From contig CP060499.1 in NCBI GenBank assembly GCA_024760525.1, positions 496,001 to 560,000 of the forward strand: a stretch of DNA of 64,000 bases, read 5' to 3'. The notes under the pieces were generated by a model that was given only the letters and a program-made list of their open reading frames with translations, had not been told where the DNA came from and made no database searches. A program made the translations under genes and the position numbers. Source of the stretch: Nitrospira sp. (GTDB taxonomy: Bacteria; Nitrospirota; Nitrospiria; Nitrospirales; Nitrospiraceae). Shown in pieces: positions 35,126 to 43,751 of the stretch. Position 1 is the stretch's first letter. The number at the start of each line of letters is the position of its first letter.

Positions 35126-35389
35126 TTAGAAGCCAAGCTCGCTCTGCCGCAAGATGGCGTGAATGTCGACGAGTTGTTCCGTGCGGTCGATGGCATAGAA
35201 AATCCGCCATTCCCCCACGGCATACTTGCAGAGTCCCGGGAGGTCGTCCGCAATGGGTTCATGTCGCAGGTTGTCGACATTGGAGGCCAACCACTTGGAC
35301 TTGTCGAGGAGCCGTTGCGCCATGGGCTGGTCGATCATGGCGAGGTCCTGCGCGGTGCCGGTTCGAAAGGTGAGGCGATACCAGGGCAT
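35126..35389 (-). CDS. RelE/ParE-family toxin
   Basis: The 87-residue protein has the compact RelE/ParE pattern: a starting strand YRLTFRTG, two helices (AQDLAMIDQPMAQRLLDKSK), the strand pair around YAVGEWRIFYAID and the end HAILRQSELGF. The Arg in WRIFYAI and the basic residues nearby fit the mRNA-cleaving or gyrase-binding face of the family. It lies 6 nt downstream of a small helical protein in the same orientation, the usual antitoxin-toxin order. Confidence 0.82.
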   Translation of the reverse strand: MPWYRLTFRTGTAQDLAMIDQPMAQRLLDKSKWLASNVDNLRHEPIADDLPGLCKYAVGEWRIFYAIDRTEQLVDIHAILRQSELGF

Positions 35390-35395
35390 GGGAGC

Positions 35396-35599
35396 CTACC
35401 ACCGAAGCCCGAGTCGCTCGGCCACCTCTTCACCGGACAGCCGCTCGCCGCTCGCCAACGACTGCTTGAGGCGGGCTCTGAGTGAATCGCCGAGCCGGAG
35501 ACCGAGATCGGGATCCCCGATCAACTCGCGAATCCGATCGTCCACGAGGCCCCGTACCAGTTCCTTCAATTGTTCCGTCGACAACGACGAGAGGTCCAT
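35396..35599 (-). CDS. Antitoxin partner of the RelE/ParE-like toxin
   Basis: The 67-residue, leucine- and charge-rich helical protein (STEQLKELVRGLVDDRIREL) ends in a segment around SGEEVAERLGLRW. It has the size and composition of small antitoxins that wrap around RelE/ParE toxins. ATG 35599 is chosen; an in-frame start at 35635 adds 12 residues. It precedes the toxin by 6 nt. A DNA-binding fold is not obvious, so autoregulation is uncertain. Confidence 0.72.
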   Translation of the reverse strand: MDLSSLSTEQLKELVRGLVDDRIRELIGDPDLGLRLGDSLRARLKQSLASGERLSGEEVAERLGLRW

Positions 35600-35668
35600 G
35601 AAAGAAGAATACGGTTCAGGATGGATGGAATGCAACGGGTCGGACAGCCAAACACCGACGGGCTTGTA

Positions 35669-36019
35669 TTAGTTCGCGGCTTTGGGAAAGACTAAGGCCT
35701 GCCCTGCCTGAACCGAGAGTTGCTCAACCACACGCTTGAGCCGTTCTTCGTCAGCAGGCGCCACTGTCAGAAATTCGACTCCCAAGCCTTGCGACCCGGT
35801 CCATCGGACGGTCGCATTGCTGATATGGATCGGGGTAGCCTCGCCGGGCAGTTCGAGAAGCAGCTCCACCATCATCCCGGTGAAGGGGCGAATAGTGCTC
35901 TCCAACCGACAACCTTTCAGAGAGAGGTCCTTCACGGAGGCTTTGTAACGAAGCTTGTCCCTTTGAACCAACGTGCTCGGTACTGCGAGTGGGAACCGCG
36001 GGAACTTACGAACAACCAT
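35669..36019 (-). CDS. PilZ-domain protein (possible c-di-GMP receptor)
   Basis: The 116-residue protein is a single PilZ domain. It has an RKFPR sequence near the N terminus matching the RxxxR c-di-GMP motif, DLSLKGCRLES matching the D/NxSxxG motif, and the beta-barrel strands up to GLGVEFL. Both binding motifs are present, so c-di-GMP binding is likely. Single-domain PilZ proteins act by contacting partners such as motility or secretion proteins; none is encoded next to it. Confidence 0.88.
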   Translation of the reverse strand: MVVRKFPRFPLAVPSTLVQRDKLRYKASVKDLSLKGCRLESTIRPFTGMMVELLLELPGEATPIHISNATVRWTGSQGLGVEFLTVAPADEERLKRVVEQLSVQAGQALVFPKAAN

Positions 36020-36222
36020 CGGGCATCCTCTCGTCTATCGGCAGATCCCCGACCCGCTTGGTATATGGGGATTCAACCCAGCTGGTCGATGTTGTACCTA
36101 TCGTGTTCTATTGGGCAGGCTAGTTGTCGGAAGCCGTCTTGTCAATGAAAAGCCAGATCCGAGCAGCAGAGTAGGTGGTAAATAGGCTGTAGGTGTTCTG
36201 CAGGCTAACTCCATCCAAGGCC

Positions 36223-36711
36223 TCACCAGCGATAACCCCAATACCCATAATGTCGAGGACCCCAAAAAGGACGAACATAAGGGCCGTAGTAAGGTGATGC
36301 GTAGATCCCAGAACCGCCAAAGGCCAGGCCGAACCCAAGGCCCATACCGAAGGGGTAGCCGAAGGAGTAAGGATATGAGTAAGGGACCGGGATGACGCTG
36401 GTGGCGGGCCGCTCCGTAAGCCGGCGTTGCAGATCAGCTGTTGCCGTCGATTGCCGGTCGAGCTGGCTTTTGAGTTGGCCGACGGTGCCCTCCTGGGCTT
36501 GGAGCTTTCCTTCGAGTTCAGCGATTTTTTTCTGCTGCGCTTCCATGAACGCGTTGACACAACGGACCTGCGCGTCGCCGGCGTAGTTGGAACACTCCCA
36601 TGGCACTTGGAGGGTTTCAGATGAGGCTGGAAGCGGGGAGAGAGCACAGGCCACACTTCCGGATATGACCAAAACTCTAAGCAACCGATCTCGGAGGGTC
36701 TCCACGTTCAT
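36223..36711 (-). CDS. Secreted coiled-coil protein with Gly/Tyr/Pro-rich tail
   Basis: The 162-residue precursor has a signal peptide (about residues 10-31). A short two-cysteine region follows (WECSNYAGDAQVRCVNAF), then a 40-residue coiled coil (KIAELEGKLQAQEGTVGQLK). The last 50 residues are rich in Gly, Tyr, Phe and Pro (SYPYSFGYPFGMGLGFG). Such tails occur in surface-exposed or spacer proteins. Another long frame on the same strand overlaps it but lacks a signal and looks like a shadow. Function is unknown. Confidence 0.7.
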   Translation of the reverse strand: MNVETLRDRLLRVLVISGSVACALSPLPASSETLQVPWECSNYAGDAQVRCVNAFMEAQQKKIAELEGKLQAQEGTVGQLKSQLDRQSTATADLQRRLTERPATSVIPVPYSYPYSFGYPFGMGLGFGLAFGGSGIYASPYYGPYVRPFWGPRHYGYWGYRW

Positions 36712-36897
36712 AGCCCTCGCCTATAGGGTTATCTATAGGCTACCACGAGAATTTTGCTTTGAACAGATTGCGTAATTGCCTAGAGGAGCTTGCAAAACGG
36801 TCTCAAAGCTGTGAGCCGGGCAACAGGTTTGATTTTTGGGGAAAGGGACTTCTACAATGCCGTCGGTTAAGCGGCGGTCATAATTAAGGCTCGGTTC

Positions 36898-37608
36898 ATG
36901 CCTGCGCGGCGTCCTTCCAACAAGAAAAAACCCGGCAAGTCTGTTCTTCCGGATCTTTCCGCTAAACGTCGATTTCAGCGGCGGCTCCTGAAGTGGTATG
37001 GGGAATATGGTCGGGATTTACCCTGGCGGAAAACCTCAGACCCCTATCACATTCTCGTTTCCGAGGTGATGCTCCAGCAGACGCAAGTCGATCGGGTCGT
37101 CCCGAAGTATCACGAGTTTTTGGAGCGGTATCCGAGTTTTGAGGATTTGGCGGAAGCCCAGGTCGCTGATGTGAAGAAGACGTGGTACCCATTGGGATAC
37201 AACATTCGTCCGGAACGATTGCACGGCATTGCATGCGAAACGGTGGAACGGTACGGAGGGAAATTACCCAGCGACGCCGAGGAATTGCTCTCGTTCAAAG
37301 GCATTGGGCGTTATACGGCCGGGGCGATTCGCTCGTTCGCGTTCAATGAAGATGCACCGATCTTGGATACGAACGTGATTCGAGTCCTACATAGGGTCTT
37401 CGTCGCCGAGGGCGATCCTAAAACACAAAAGACCATGCTATGGGAATTGTCGGCCGCTCTGATCCCGACGGGAAAGGGGTATGACTTTAACCAGGCCATC
37501 ATGGACTTTGGAGCGATGGTCTGTACGGCCCGTGCCCCCTATTGTCTGCTGTGTCCGATGAAGGCCTTCTGTAAGACCTATCCGTTCAGTCCGACTCGTG
37601 AAAGGTAG
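36898..37608 (+). CDS. mutY: Adenine DNA glycosylase MutY, short form
   Basis: MutY removes adenine paired with 8-oxoguanine. The 236-residue product has the HhH-GPD core: RDLPWRKTSDPYHILVSEVM with the catalytic-type Glu, LQQTQV, the hairpin LLSFKGIGRYTAGAI, LDTNVIRVL with the catalytic Asp, and the iron-sulfur ligands C-x6-C-x2-C-x5-C in CTARAPYCLLCPMKAFC. Typical MutY is about 350 residues and has a C-terminal Nudix-like domain that reads 8-oxoG. That domain is missing here, and a separate MutT-type gene follows 11 nt later. MutY is more likely than endonuclease III because of PWR and SEVMLQQTQV. Confidence 0.9.
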   Translation: MPARRPSNKKKPGKSVLPDLSAKRRFQRRLLKWYGEYGRDLPWRKTSDPYHILVSEVMLQQTQVDRVVPKYHEFLERYPSFEDLAEAQVADVKKTWYPLGYNIRPERLHGIACETVERYGGKLPSDAEELLSFKGIGRYTAGAIRSFAFNEDAPILDTNVIRVLHRVFVAEGDPKTQKTMLWELSAALIPTGKGYDFNQAIMDFGAMVCTARAPYCLLCPMKAFCKTYPFSPTRER

Positions 37609-37618
37609 CAGGTAAGTC

Positions 37619-38023
37619 GTGCAAGTCGTTGAAGTGGCGGCGGGGCTTATCCATCGGGACGGTCGCTATCTGATCGCACGTCGAAAGCATGGAGTTCACC
37701 TGGCCGGTTTCTGGGAGTTTCCGGGCGGAAAACGGGAACGCGGCGAATCTCTCACCGAGTGTTTGCAGCGGGAATTGCTCGAAGAACTCCGTATTCACAT
37801 CGACCTCCCTATCCCGTATCAGATCGTTCGGCACGACTACCCCGACAAGATCGTGGAGTTGCATTTTTTTCGCTGCGCGATTGAACAGGGTGAGCCGGTT
37901 CCCATCGGCTGCGAAGAAATCCGATGGGTGCATCCCGAAGAGCTCACACAATTCAAGTTTCCATCCGCGGACTATGCGGTGATCGAGGCCTTGCGGCGCG
38001 AAACGTTGGGAGCTTCACAATGA
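37619..38023 (+). CDS. mutT: MutT-type Nudix hydrolase
   Basis: The 134-residue protein carries a full Nudix box (GGKRERGESLTECLQRELLE, then EL) and the MutT-like start VAAGLIHRDGRYLIARR, consistent with hydrolysis of 8-oxo-dGTP to the monophosphate. It starts at GTG 37619, just after the mutY stop, and its TGA overlaps the next ATG, so all three genes are coupled. It could also interact with the short MutY and supply the 8-oxoG-recognition domain that protein lacks. That is an inference from position. Confidence 0.82.
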   Translation: MQVVEVAAGLIHRDGRYLIARRKHGVHLAGFWEFPGGKRERGESLTECLQRELLEELRIHIDLPIPYQIVRHDYPDKIVELHFFRCAIEQGEPVPIGCEEIRWVHPEELTQFKFPSADYAVIEALRRETLGASQ

Positions 38024-38736
38024 AGGTCGTGCTCGACATCGAAACCGTTCAGGCTCCCCGCAATGAATGGGCTCGTCTATTGGGAAAATCGCCGGCTAGT
38101 GAGGGGTCTCCACCGGCGGAAGGGGCCTACGATCTCTTTGCAGCAGGGGTTGCTGAAGAACGGCGCCGCGCGGAGGACGAGTCGTATGCCAAATCAGCGT
38201 TCGATGGGACGTTCAGCCGCATCGTTTGCATCGGTCTGCTGGAATTTTCCGATCAGATGGAGGCTCGCAGCGCCGTGGCCTGGTTTGGGGCTGACGAACG
38301 TGAGCTGCTCCGGCAATTTTGGGCCAGACTGGCCCACGACCGTCCCACCTTGTTCATCACGCATAACGGGCTTGGTTTTGACCTCCCCTTCATTCGGAAG
38401 CGGTCGATCATCAATCAAGTGAAACCCAGCCTCGACATCAATCTGGCGAAATTCCGTGCCGAACCGGTCTATGACACGATGGCGATTTGGAGTAATTGGG
38501 ATACGAGGGGTTGGGTCAAGCTCGATGTCTTGGCCCGAGCGTTACAGGTGGAAACTAAATCAGGCAGCGGAGAGCAGGTGGCCGAAATGTGGGAGAAGGG
38601 GCAGGGCCGCGAGCTTGCGGAGTACTGTCTGCAAGATACCTACGTGACGTATGCCTGCTACTGCCGCATGAACTTTCGCCAGCCCCTGTCCAGGGAAGTC
38701 GTTTTGCTCCAACCTGAGTTGTACGACATCGGCTGA
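38020..38736 (+). CDS. Predicted DEDDy 3'-5' exonuclease
   Basis: The 238-residue protein is a ribonuclease-H-fold exonuclease related to the DnaQ/PolB 3'-5' group. VVLDIETVQ carries the first Asp-x-Glu, FITHNGLGFDLPFI the second motif, and LAEYCLQDTYVTY has Tyr-x3-Asp, the DEDDy arrangement. The ATG overlaps the mutT stop in ATGA. Together with mutY and mutT it forms a coupled three-gene unit consistent with repair or clean-up of oxidised DNA. The natural substrate is unknown. Confidence 0.8.
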   Translation: MKVVLDIETVQAPRNEWARLLGKSPASEGSPPAEGAYDLFAAGVAEERRRAEDESYAKSAFDGTFSRIVCIGLLEFSDQMEARSAVAWFGADERELLRQFWARLAHDRPTLFITHNGLGFDLPFIRKRSIINQVKPSLDINLAKFRAEPVYDTMAIWSNWDTRGWVKLDVLARALQVETKSGSGEQVAEMWEKGQGRELAEYCLQDTYVTYACYCRMNFRQPLSREVVLLQPELYDIG

Positions 38737-38747
38737 TCGGTCGGTTC

Positions 38748-39737
38748 TCAGCGGATCGGGCGCGCTTCCGCCGATTTCTTTTTCGGGGCCGGACGGCTGG
38801 ATGTCTTGCTTGCCTTCATGGCTTTCATCTCTTCCGCCCGTTGGCGAAGCTCTTGCTTCATCCACGCGGCTTCTTTCTTCAGCATCGCGATCTCAGAATC
38901 CTTCGCCTTATTGGCCGCGCGCGCGTCGCGGAGTTCATCCAATTTCTTGTTCAGCAGCTCATCGGTGGTCAATTGAGGAGTCCCCGAATCGACGGGGATG
39001 TTCATCGAAAAATCCTGGGTGGCGATAGATGCGTCCTGCGGCGGTGTTGTTGTCGTGGCCGGAGCGCTCGGCACCTGCATGGCGGCCGGTGAGGCAGAAG
39101 CCGGCATGGGTTTCGGTAGCCCCGCTACAGGGAGTGAGCCCGACATCGGCGCCTTGGCGAGAGCCTGCTGATCAATCACCATCGTCATGGCTCCGCTTCC
39201 CATCGCGACGAAGGAAGGAGCCTTTTCAAGGCGAGCGGCGGAGCTTGGCACGAAGCCCGAAGCCTTCCTATTCTGAGAAGCCGCAAGGGTCATGTAGATC
39301 GAGCCTTTATGAACATAGAGGGTGCCCGCCGTGGGTTCAGTGCCTGACCCTGCCGATGGAGACACCTTAAAACCGACAATCTGCTCCGGTTTGGCTTGCG
39401 ATAAGCCTTGGGCTAGCAGGGGAGCAAGAAACTCGGCGTCTTCATCGCTGAATACTCTCATCGGCTTGCTGCCACTGGCGGGCGCGTTGGCCGGCATTTT
39501 CAGGACGTCGTCGGCCATGACGCCTTTGACGACTTTCAGCATGGTCATCTGATCGATCGAGACCGGATGGCTGGCTTCAAACGACCAATCAGCGATTTCC
39601 TTGAGATAAACCGATCCTTTCGCGTTTTTCTGAACCTTCGCCTCTCCGGAAAACATCGAGCAACCGGTCACGAGCAGGCTCAGGGACATCAAAGCGCCGA
39701 CGTATTGGGAACTGTGGATGTTGAAGTATCTGCGCAT
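38748..39737 (-). CDS. Lipoprotein with C-terminal coiled coil
   Basis: ATG 39737 follows AGGAG by 7 nt. The signal ends in a lipobox (LLVTGC, Cys at about residue 26), predicting a lipid anchor. The mature 300 residues contain two beta-rich segments (VYLKEIADWSFEASHPVSID and IVGFKVSPSAGSG), an alanine/proline/threonine-rich middle, and a helical coiled coil at the end (DELLNKKLDELRDARAANKA) with a very basic tail. The basic tail could bind anionic polymers or membranes. I do not recognise the family. It converges on the exonuclease gene. Confidence 0.72.
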   Translation of the reverse strand: MRRYFNIHSSQYVGALMSLSLLVTGCSMFSGEAKVQKNAKGSVYLKEIADWSFEASHPVSIDQMTMLKVVKGVMADDVLKMPANAPASGSKPMRVFSDEDAEFLAPLLAQGLSQAKPEQIVGFKVSPSAGSGTEPTAGTLYVHKGSIYMTLAASQNRKASGFVPSSAARLEKAPSFVAMGSGAMTMVIDQQALAKAPMSGSLPVAGLPKPMPASASPAAMQVPSAPATTTTPPQDASIATQDFSMNIPVDSGTPQLTTDELLNKKLDELRDARAANKAKDSEIAMLKKEAAWMKQELRQRAEEMKAMKASKTSSRPAPKKKSAEARPIR

Positions 39738-39825
39738 GTGGGGTCTCCTGATGTGTAATCTTGATCGCTGAAGGCTCATCCTGAAATTTGATGGAAGCTC
39801 TGCATCTTCCCGTGGCTCAGGCGAA

Positions 39826-39963
39826 CTACCAGATACCGAGGCCCATCAGTATCATCCCTATAGCCAACCAGCCGATTACCCCGACTGAAATGATCGTTTC
39901 GAGTGTGATGCGGGTATCAGAAGAGTTGGGAGTAGGCTTTGAATTGGAATCCGCGGGCTTCAT
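39826..39963 (-). CDS. 45-residue one-helix membrane microprotein
   Basis: This frame starts MKPADSNSKPTPNSSD, a polar Ser/Pro/Asn-rich head, and ends in a single hydrophobic segment (TIISVGVIGWLAIGMILMGL) and GIW. This tail-anchored arrangement is typical of small membrane proteins. An AGGA lies about 14 nt upstream, further than ideal, so the call is tentative. It sits about 90 nt upstream of the lipoprotein gene on the same strand and could be its first cistron. It is below the length most gene callers accept. Confidence 0.45.
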   Translation of the reverse strand: MKPADSNSKPTPNSSDTRITLETIISVGVIGWLAIGMILMGLGIW

Positions 39964-40389
39964 GACGGACGGCAAGTTTCCTAGATGTCAAATCGATGGA
40001 CATGAAAGGCTCAGCAAGGTCCATGCCTTCTGAGTTTGGATAATCGAAGCTGGATTGCTGTCCAGATGGGACGGGTTTTTCTCAGCATCATATGACCGAG
40101 AGGTCGAGACGACTGGAAAAGTTTCACGCAGAATGCACTTTGATAATCATAGAGTTAGCGGTGAGTGATGAATTATTTGGTGGTGCGACCGCTTGAGAGA
40201 GAAAGGGGAAGAAGTCCGTCATGGTCACGATTGCGTTGAATCGGGATGAAAATGATTGGTGAAAAAGCGTCAGAAGATAGTCAGGGAGGCTGTCAGAAAA
40301 TGTTCATTCCGACCGTTGCGCGTCCAGAATTGTCCCAGAAGGCACGGCCACACGTCTCAGCAGGACAGCTATATGGAAAGCGATAGCCG
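39964..40389. other. Intergenic stretch, no gene seen
   Basis: No frame has both a ribosome binding site and protein-like composition. The sequence is more AT-rich than its surroundings, with several stop codons in all frames. It probably carries the promoter of the minus-strand microprotein/lipoprotein pair and the end of the miaB transcript. No clear terminator hairpin was found. Confidence 0.4.
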
Positions 40390-41721
40390 TCATTCCCCAT
40401 AGAGAGTCGCAGCCGATGCATCAAAGATATGCTTCGTCAGGAGAGTGCCCGGCTGAAAGTGCCCGGTACCTTTGTCCCATACGACCGTGATATTCCCATC
40501 GGTCTTTCCCATCCCTTGTGAAGAAGAACGGGTTGCGTCACCTTCGATCAATACTTCCAGAGCCGTGCCGATGTACTGCCGGTTGCGTTCCAAGGTGATG
40601 CGGCGTTGAATCTCCACCAGTCGGGCAACGCGCATCCCCTTGACGTGATCGGGGATATCGTCCGGGTATTTTCTTGCCGCAATCGTGTGCTTCCGCTCGG
40701 AATATTTGAAGATATAGGCCGAATCGAACTGGACCTGTTCCACCATGCGAGCAGTGGCTTGATAGTCCTCGTCCGACTCTGAGCAGAACCCGCAGATGAT
40801 ATCAGTGGTCAGGACGACATCGGGGATGGCGCTTCGAATACGATCTACCAGCGCCAGGTACTCGGTTCCCGTATAGGTCCGTCCCATCCGTTCGAGTATC
40901 CGATCGCTCCCTGCCTGAAGCGGCAGGTGAATGTGTTTGCAAACTTTTGGATGCGTGGCGATGGCCTCGATCAGTCCAGAGGGAAAGTCTTTAGGGTGAG
41001 GGGAGGTAAATCGTACTCGCTCGATGCCCGGCGTGTCTGCCACGGCGCTGATGAGTGTGGCAAAGTCCCACTCTCCGTGACGGTAGGAATTCACGTTCTG
41101 ACCGAGCAGCGTGATTTGCTTAAACCCTCTGACGGCCGCATCACGAGCTTCACACAGCACGGACTCCGGATCTCGTGAGCGTTCTCGTCCTCTGGTGTAG
41201 GGAACGACACAGAAGGAACAAAAATTATCGCAGCCTCGCATCACGGTGACCCAGGCATTCACCCCGCTGTCGCGGTCCGGCATGATCCCTTCATAGGTTT
41301 CATCCTCCGACAGCTCAAGGGCGAATCCTTTTTGAGACAGTCCCTGTTCTTGCGCAGCGAGGGCTGTCGTCAGCAGCGACGGAAGTTGCCGGTAGGCGTC
41401 AGGCCCGGCCAACACATCGATGAGGGGCTCCTTCTCCGCCATGGCGGCCTTGAGGTTTTGGGCCATGCAGCCGAGGACGCCGACGACGAGCGGACGGTGT
41501 TTCTTCAGCGCCTTCAACTCGGAAAGATGGGCGTAGATCTTGTTGTGAGCGTTCTCTCGAATGGCGCAGGTATTGACCAGCACCACATCGGCCAGTTCAC
41601 GGTCTTCGGTAAAGACGAAGCCCTCTCGCTTGAGCATCGAGCGAACCAGTTCGCTGTCGGATTCGTTCATCTGGCAGCCGAAGGTTTCGATGTGTACTTG
41701 GGGGAGGGTTTTCACAATCAT
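40390..41721 (-). CDS. miaB: tRNA-2-methylthio-N6-dimethylallyladenosine synthase MiaB
   Basis: MiaB adds a methylthio group to i6A37 of tRNAs using two iron-sulfur clusters. The 443-residue product has the N-terminal cluster-binding domain starting VHIETFGCQMNESDSELV with three cysteines. The radical-SAM motif is CDNFCSFCVVPYTRGRERSR, and a C-terminal TRAM domain follows (around LEVLIEGDATRS). The start overlaps the mtaB stop in ATGA, so the genes are translationally coupled. Length and motifs are standard. Confidence 0.95.
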   Translation of the reverse strand: MIVKTLPQVHIETFGCQMNESDSELVRSMLKREGFVFTEDRELADVVLVNTCAIRENAHNKIYAHLSELKALKKHRPLVVGVLGCMAQNLKAAMAEKEPLIDVLAGPDAYRQLPSLLTTALAAQEQGLSQKGFALELSEDETYEGIMPDRDSGVNAWVTVMRGCDNFCSFCVVPYTRGRERSRDPESVLCEARDAAVRGFKQITLLGQNVNSYRHGEWDFATLISAVADTPGIERVRFTSPHPKDFPSGLIEAIATHPKVCKHIHLPLQAGSDRILERMGRTYTGTEYLALVDRIRSAIPDVVLTTDIICGFCSESDEDYQATARMVEQVQFDSAYIFKYSERKHTIAARKYPDDIPDHVKGMRVARLVEIQRRITLERNRQYIGTALEVLIEGDATRSSSQGMGKTDGNITVVWDKGTGHFQPGTLLTKHIFDASAATLYGE

Positions 41722-43052
41722 AGTACCGCCAGGGTAGTGTTTGCCGGTTGAGCATGCACGACATGGCCGAACGTACAGCGGTCTGTCGCGGCGGAGATCG
41801 TGACGGGGAGGATCCGATTCTGAAGAGCCTCGGAATCCATGACCGCGACCTTCGTAAAGTTCGGAGTTGTACCGACGCGATACGATTCTCGGATTCCCGC
41901 TTCAAATAAAACCGAAACAGTCTTCCCGATTTGCCTATTGTGGAACGCGAGCCGTTTGGCCCGATCCAGATCCAGGAGCATGCCTGTCCGTTTCTTTAGC
42001 GTGGCCGACGGCACTCGTTGTTTCAGGCGCATCGCGGCTGTTCCCGGCCTGGATGAATAGGGGAATACATGAAAATAGGAGAAGGGAAGGTCTGTTGCGG
42101 CGGCCAACGTATTCCGAAATGCCGCGTCGGTTTCCCCGGGAAACCCGACCAGGAGATCAGTTCCAAGGCCCAGGTCTGGAACCATCGCGAAGGCCGTTTC
42201 GATCAGTCGACAATAGGTCTTGATCGTATGGCGTCGATTCATAGCCTGCAAGACTTGGTCGTCTCCGCTTTGCAAAGGGATATGCAGGTACGGACAGAAC
42301 TTCTTCGATGACGCGAGGATCTCAAGCAATTCGTCGCCGACTGTTGTGGGTTCAATCGAAGAGATGCGGATGCGTTCGAGGCCGGCGACTCGATCGAGTC
42401 GCCGCAGTAACCCGCAAAAGTCCAAGCCGTTGTGCGAATACTGCCCGATATTCACCCCGGTCAGCACGATCTCCCGGTATCCTCCAGCCGTTAAGGATTC
42501 GACCTCACGGAGGATGTCGTCGAATGTTCGACTGCGCTCGTGCCCCCGCGCAAACGGAATAATGCAGAAGCTGCACATTGCGCTGCAGCCATCCTGAATC
42601 TTGAGCAGCGCACGGGTGGAGTCAGGTTCTGCGAAGTGCGGGAGGTCGAAGTTTCCGCGCGACATCGTTCGTGTATGATGAATCTCCATGACGGGTCGCT
42701 TCTGCAGCTCGCGGGCGGGCGGAAGATAGGCAGGCAAGTCGAGTTTAAATTGGTGGCCCACGATGAGATCGATTCCTGCTTGCTGCTTGAGTGTCTCCAT
42801 TCCCGTTTGAGCGTAGCAGCCGGTCACCGCGATGAAGGCATGGGGAGAGTGTTTCAGGGTCTTGCGAATCAGGTATCGTGAGGTTCGTTCGGCGTCTTCC
42901 GTAACCGCACACGTATTGAGCACGAGCAGGTCGGTCGGTTGGCCGAACTCCACGAGCTGAAAACCCTTGTGCCGAAGCCCTTCGCCCAGGATCGATGTTT
43001 CGGCTTGATTCAGGCGGCAGCCGAGCGTATGAAGTGATGCACGGATGTTCAT
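41718..43052 (-). CDS. mtaB: tRNA t6A37 methylthiotransferase MtaB
   Basis: This 444-residue radical-SAM protein is the t6A-specific cousin of MiaB. The N-terminal domain begins ASLHTLGCRLNQAETSILGE, whose Leu-Gly-Cys-Arg-Leu-Asn-Gln is typical of the MtaB branch, and the radical-SAM cysteines lie in CSAMCSFCIIPFARGHERSR. It installs the methylthio group on t6A37 of ANN-decoding tRNAs. Placing both methylthiotransferases in one overlapping pair gives the cell co-expressed anticodon-loop modification. Confidence 0.92.
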   Translation of the reverse strand: MNIRASLHTLGCRLNQAETSILGEGLRHKGFQLVEFGQPTDLLVLNTCAVTEDAERTSRYLIRKTLKHSPHAFIAVTGCYAQTGMETLKQQAGIDLIVGHQFKLDLPAYLPPARELQKRPVMEIHHTRTMSRGNFDLPHFAEPDSTRALLKIQDGCSAMCSFCIIPFARGHERSRTFDDILREVESLTAGGYREIVLTGVNIGQYSHNGLDFCGLLRRLDRVAGLERIRISSIEPTTVGDELLEILASSKKFCPYLHIPLQSGDDQVLQAMNRRHTIKTYCRLIETAFAMVPDLGLGTDLLVGFPGETDAAFRNTLAAATDLPFSYFHVFPYSSRPGTAAMRLKQRVPSATLKKRTGMLLDLDRAKRLAFHNRQIGKTVSVLFEAGIRESYRVGTTPNFTKVAVMDSEALQNRILPVTISAATDRCTFGHVVHAQPANTTLAVL

Positions 43053-43178
43053 AGATGGAAAGCATTATAGGGAGATCATGTGTGTTCCGGCAAGGTTGCA
43101 TGTCGACCTGATGGACCTGACCGTAGTTCGTTAGTCGCCGGACATGCGCCCGCTTAGGATCAAGGCAAGATCCCCAGG

Positions 43179-43595
43179 GTGAACGTGAAGGTCGTGCGCC
43201 TGCTTACTCTCATGTGTATAGTCACCTGGTTGCTGTGGAGCCCATCTTCGACGGGCTGGAGCAAAGATTCTCTTCCCGTCGAGCCTGATCTCAACACTCG
43301 TGTCGATGAACTGTATGACCATGAGGCGCGGCTTTTCATCATGCTGTATTCCCTCAGCGGCAATGGCCAGATCGACTATGTGACCGCCCGGCTGGTTCAG
43401 GAGTACTCCCGCAGCAGCTACGGCAATCCCGTCTACCAGACCGAAGCCCAACCTCTGTTCTATTGGTGGAATCACACCATGTGGAACGATCCGGAGCAGG
43501 ACGGGGTCAACGGTAACGAAAGGGTCTATCAGGAAAATACGGATTTCGATATCTCACGGTACAAGCCTTGTTTGTTCAACGGACAGCCCTGTTAG
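43179..43595 (+). CDS. Secreted protein of unknown function
   Basis: The 138-residue precursor starts at GTG 43179 and has a signal peptide (VVRLLTLMCIVTWLLW, cleavage near residue 28). The mature domain is acidic with many aromatic residues (PLFYWWNHTMWNDPEQDGVN). Two closely spaced cysteines lie near the end (YKPCLFNGQPC). I know of no matching family. It stands alone between mtaB and ampG. Confidence 0.68.
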   Translation: MNVKVVRLLTLMCIVTWLLWSPSSTGWSKDSLPVEPDLNTRVDELYDHEARLFIMLYSLSGNGQIDYVTARLVQEYSRSSYGNPVYQTEAQPLFYWWNHTMWNDPEQDGVNGNERVYQENTDFDISRYKPCLFNGQPC

Positions 43596-43751
43596 TTCCA
43601 CGCCACCCGATGAATCTTCTCCCGCATGTTTTGTGATTCTGCTGAGCCGCGCCGGGAGGCGATGGTATTCTGCGTTGCAGCTGAACATCGCCTCAGCCGC
43701 TATGCCTGTGAGTACATTTGACTCAGCCGACGTTCGCACGAGTGAGCTTCA

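Noticed and set aside
36120..36656. 178-codon minus-strand frame overlapping the secreted coiled-coil protein
   Set aside because: The overlapping frame 36223-36711 has a signal peptide and coiled coil. This one lacks both and is a shadow.
40280..40375. Possible further copy of the short inverted-repeat element (GAGGCTGTCAGAAAATG ... GCAGGACAGC)
   Set aside because: The resemblance to the ends of the other copies is limited to a few bases and the core words are missing.
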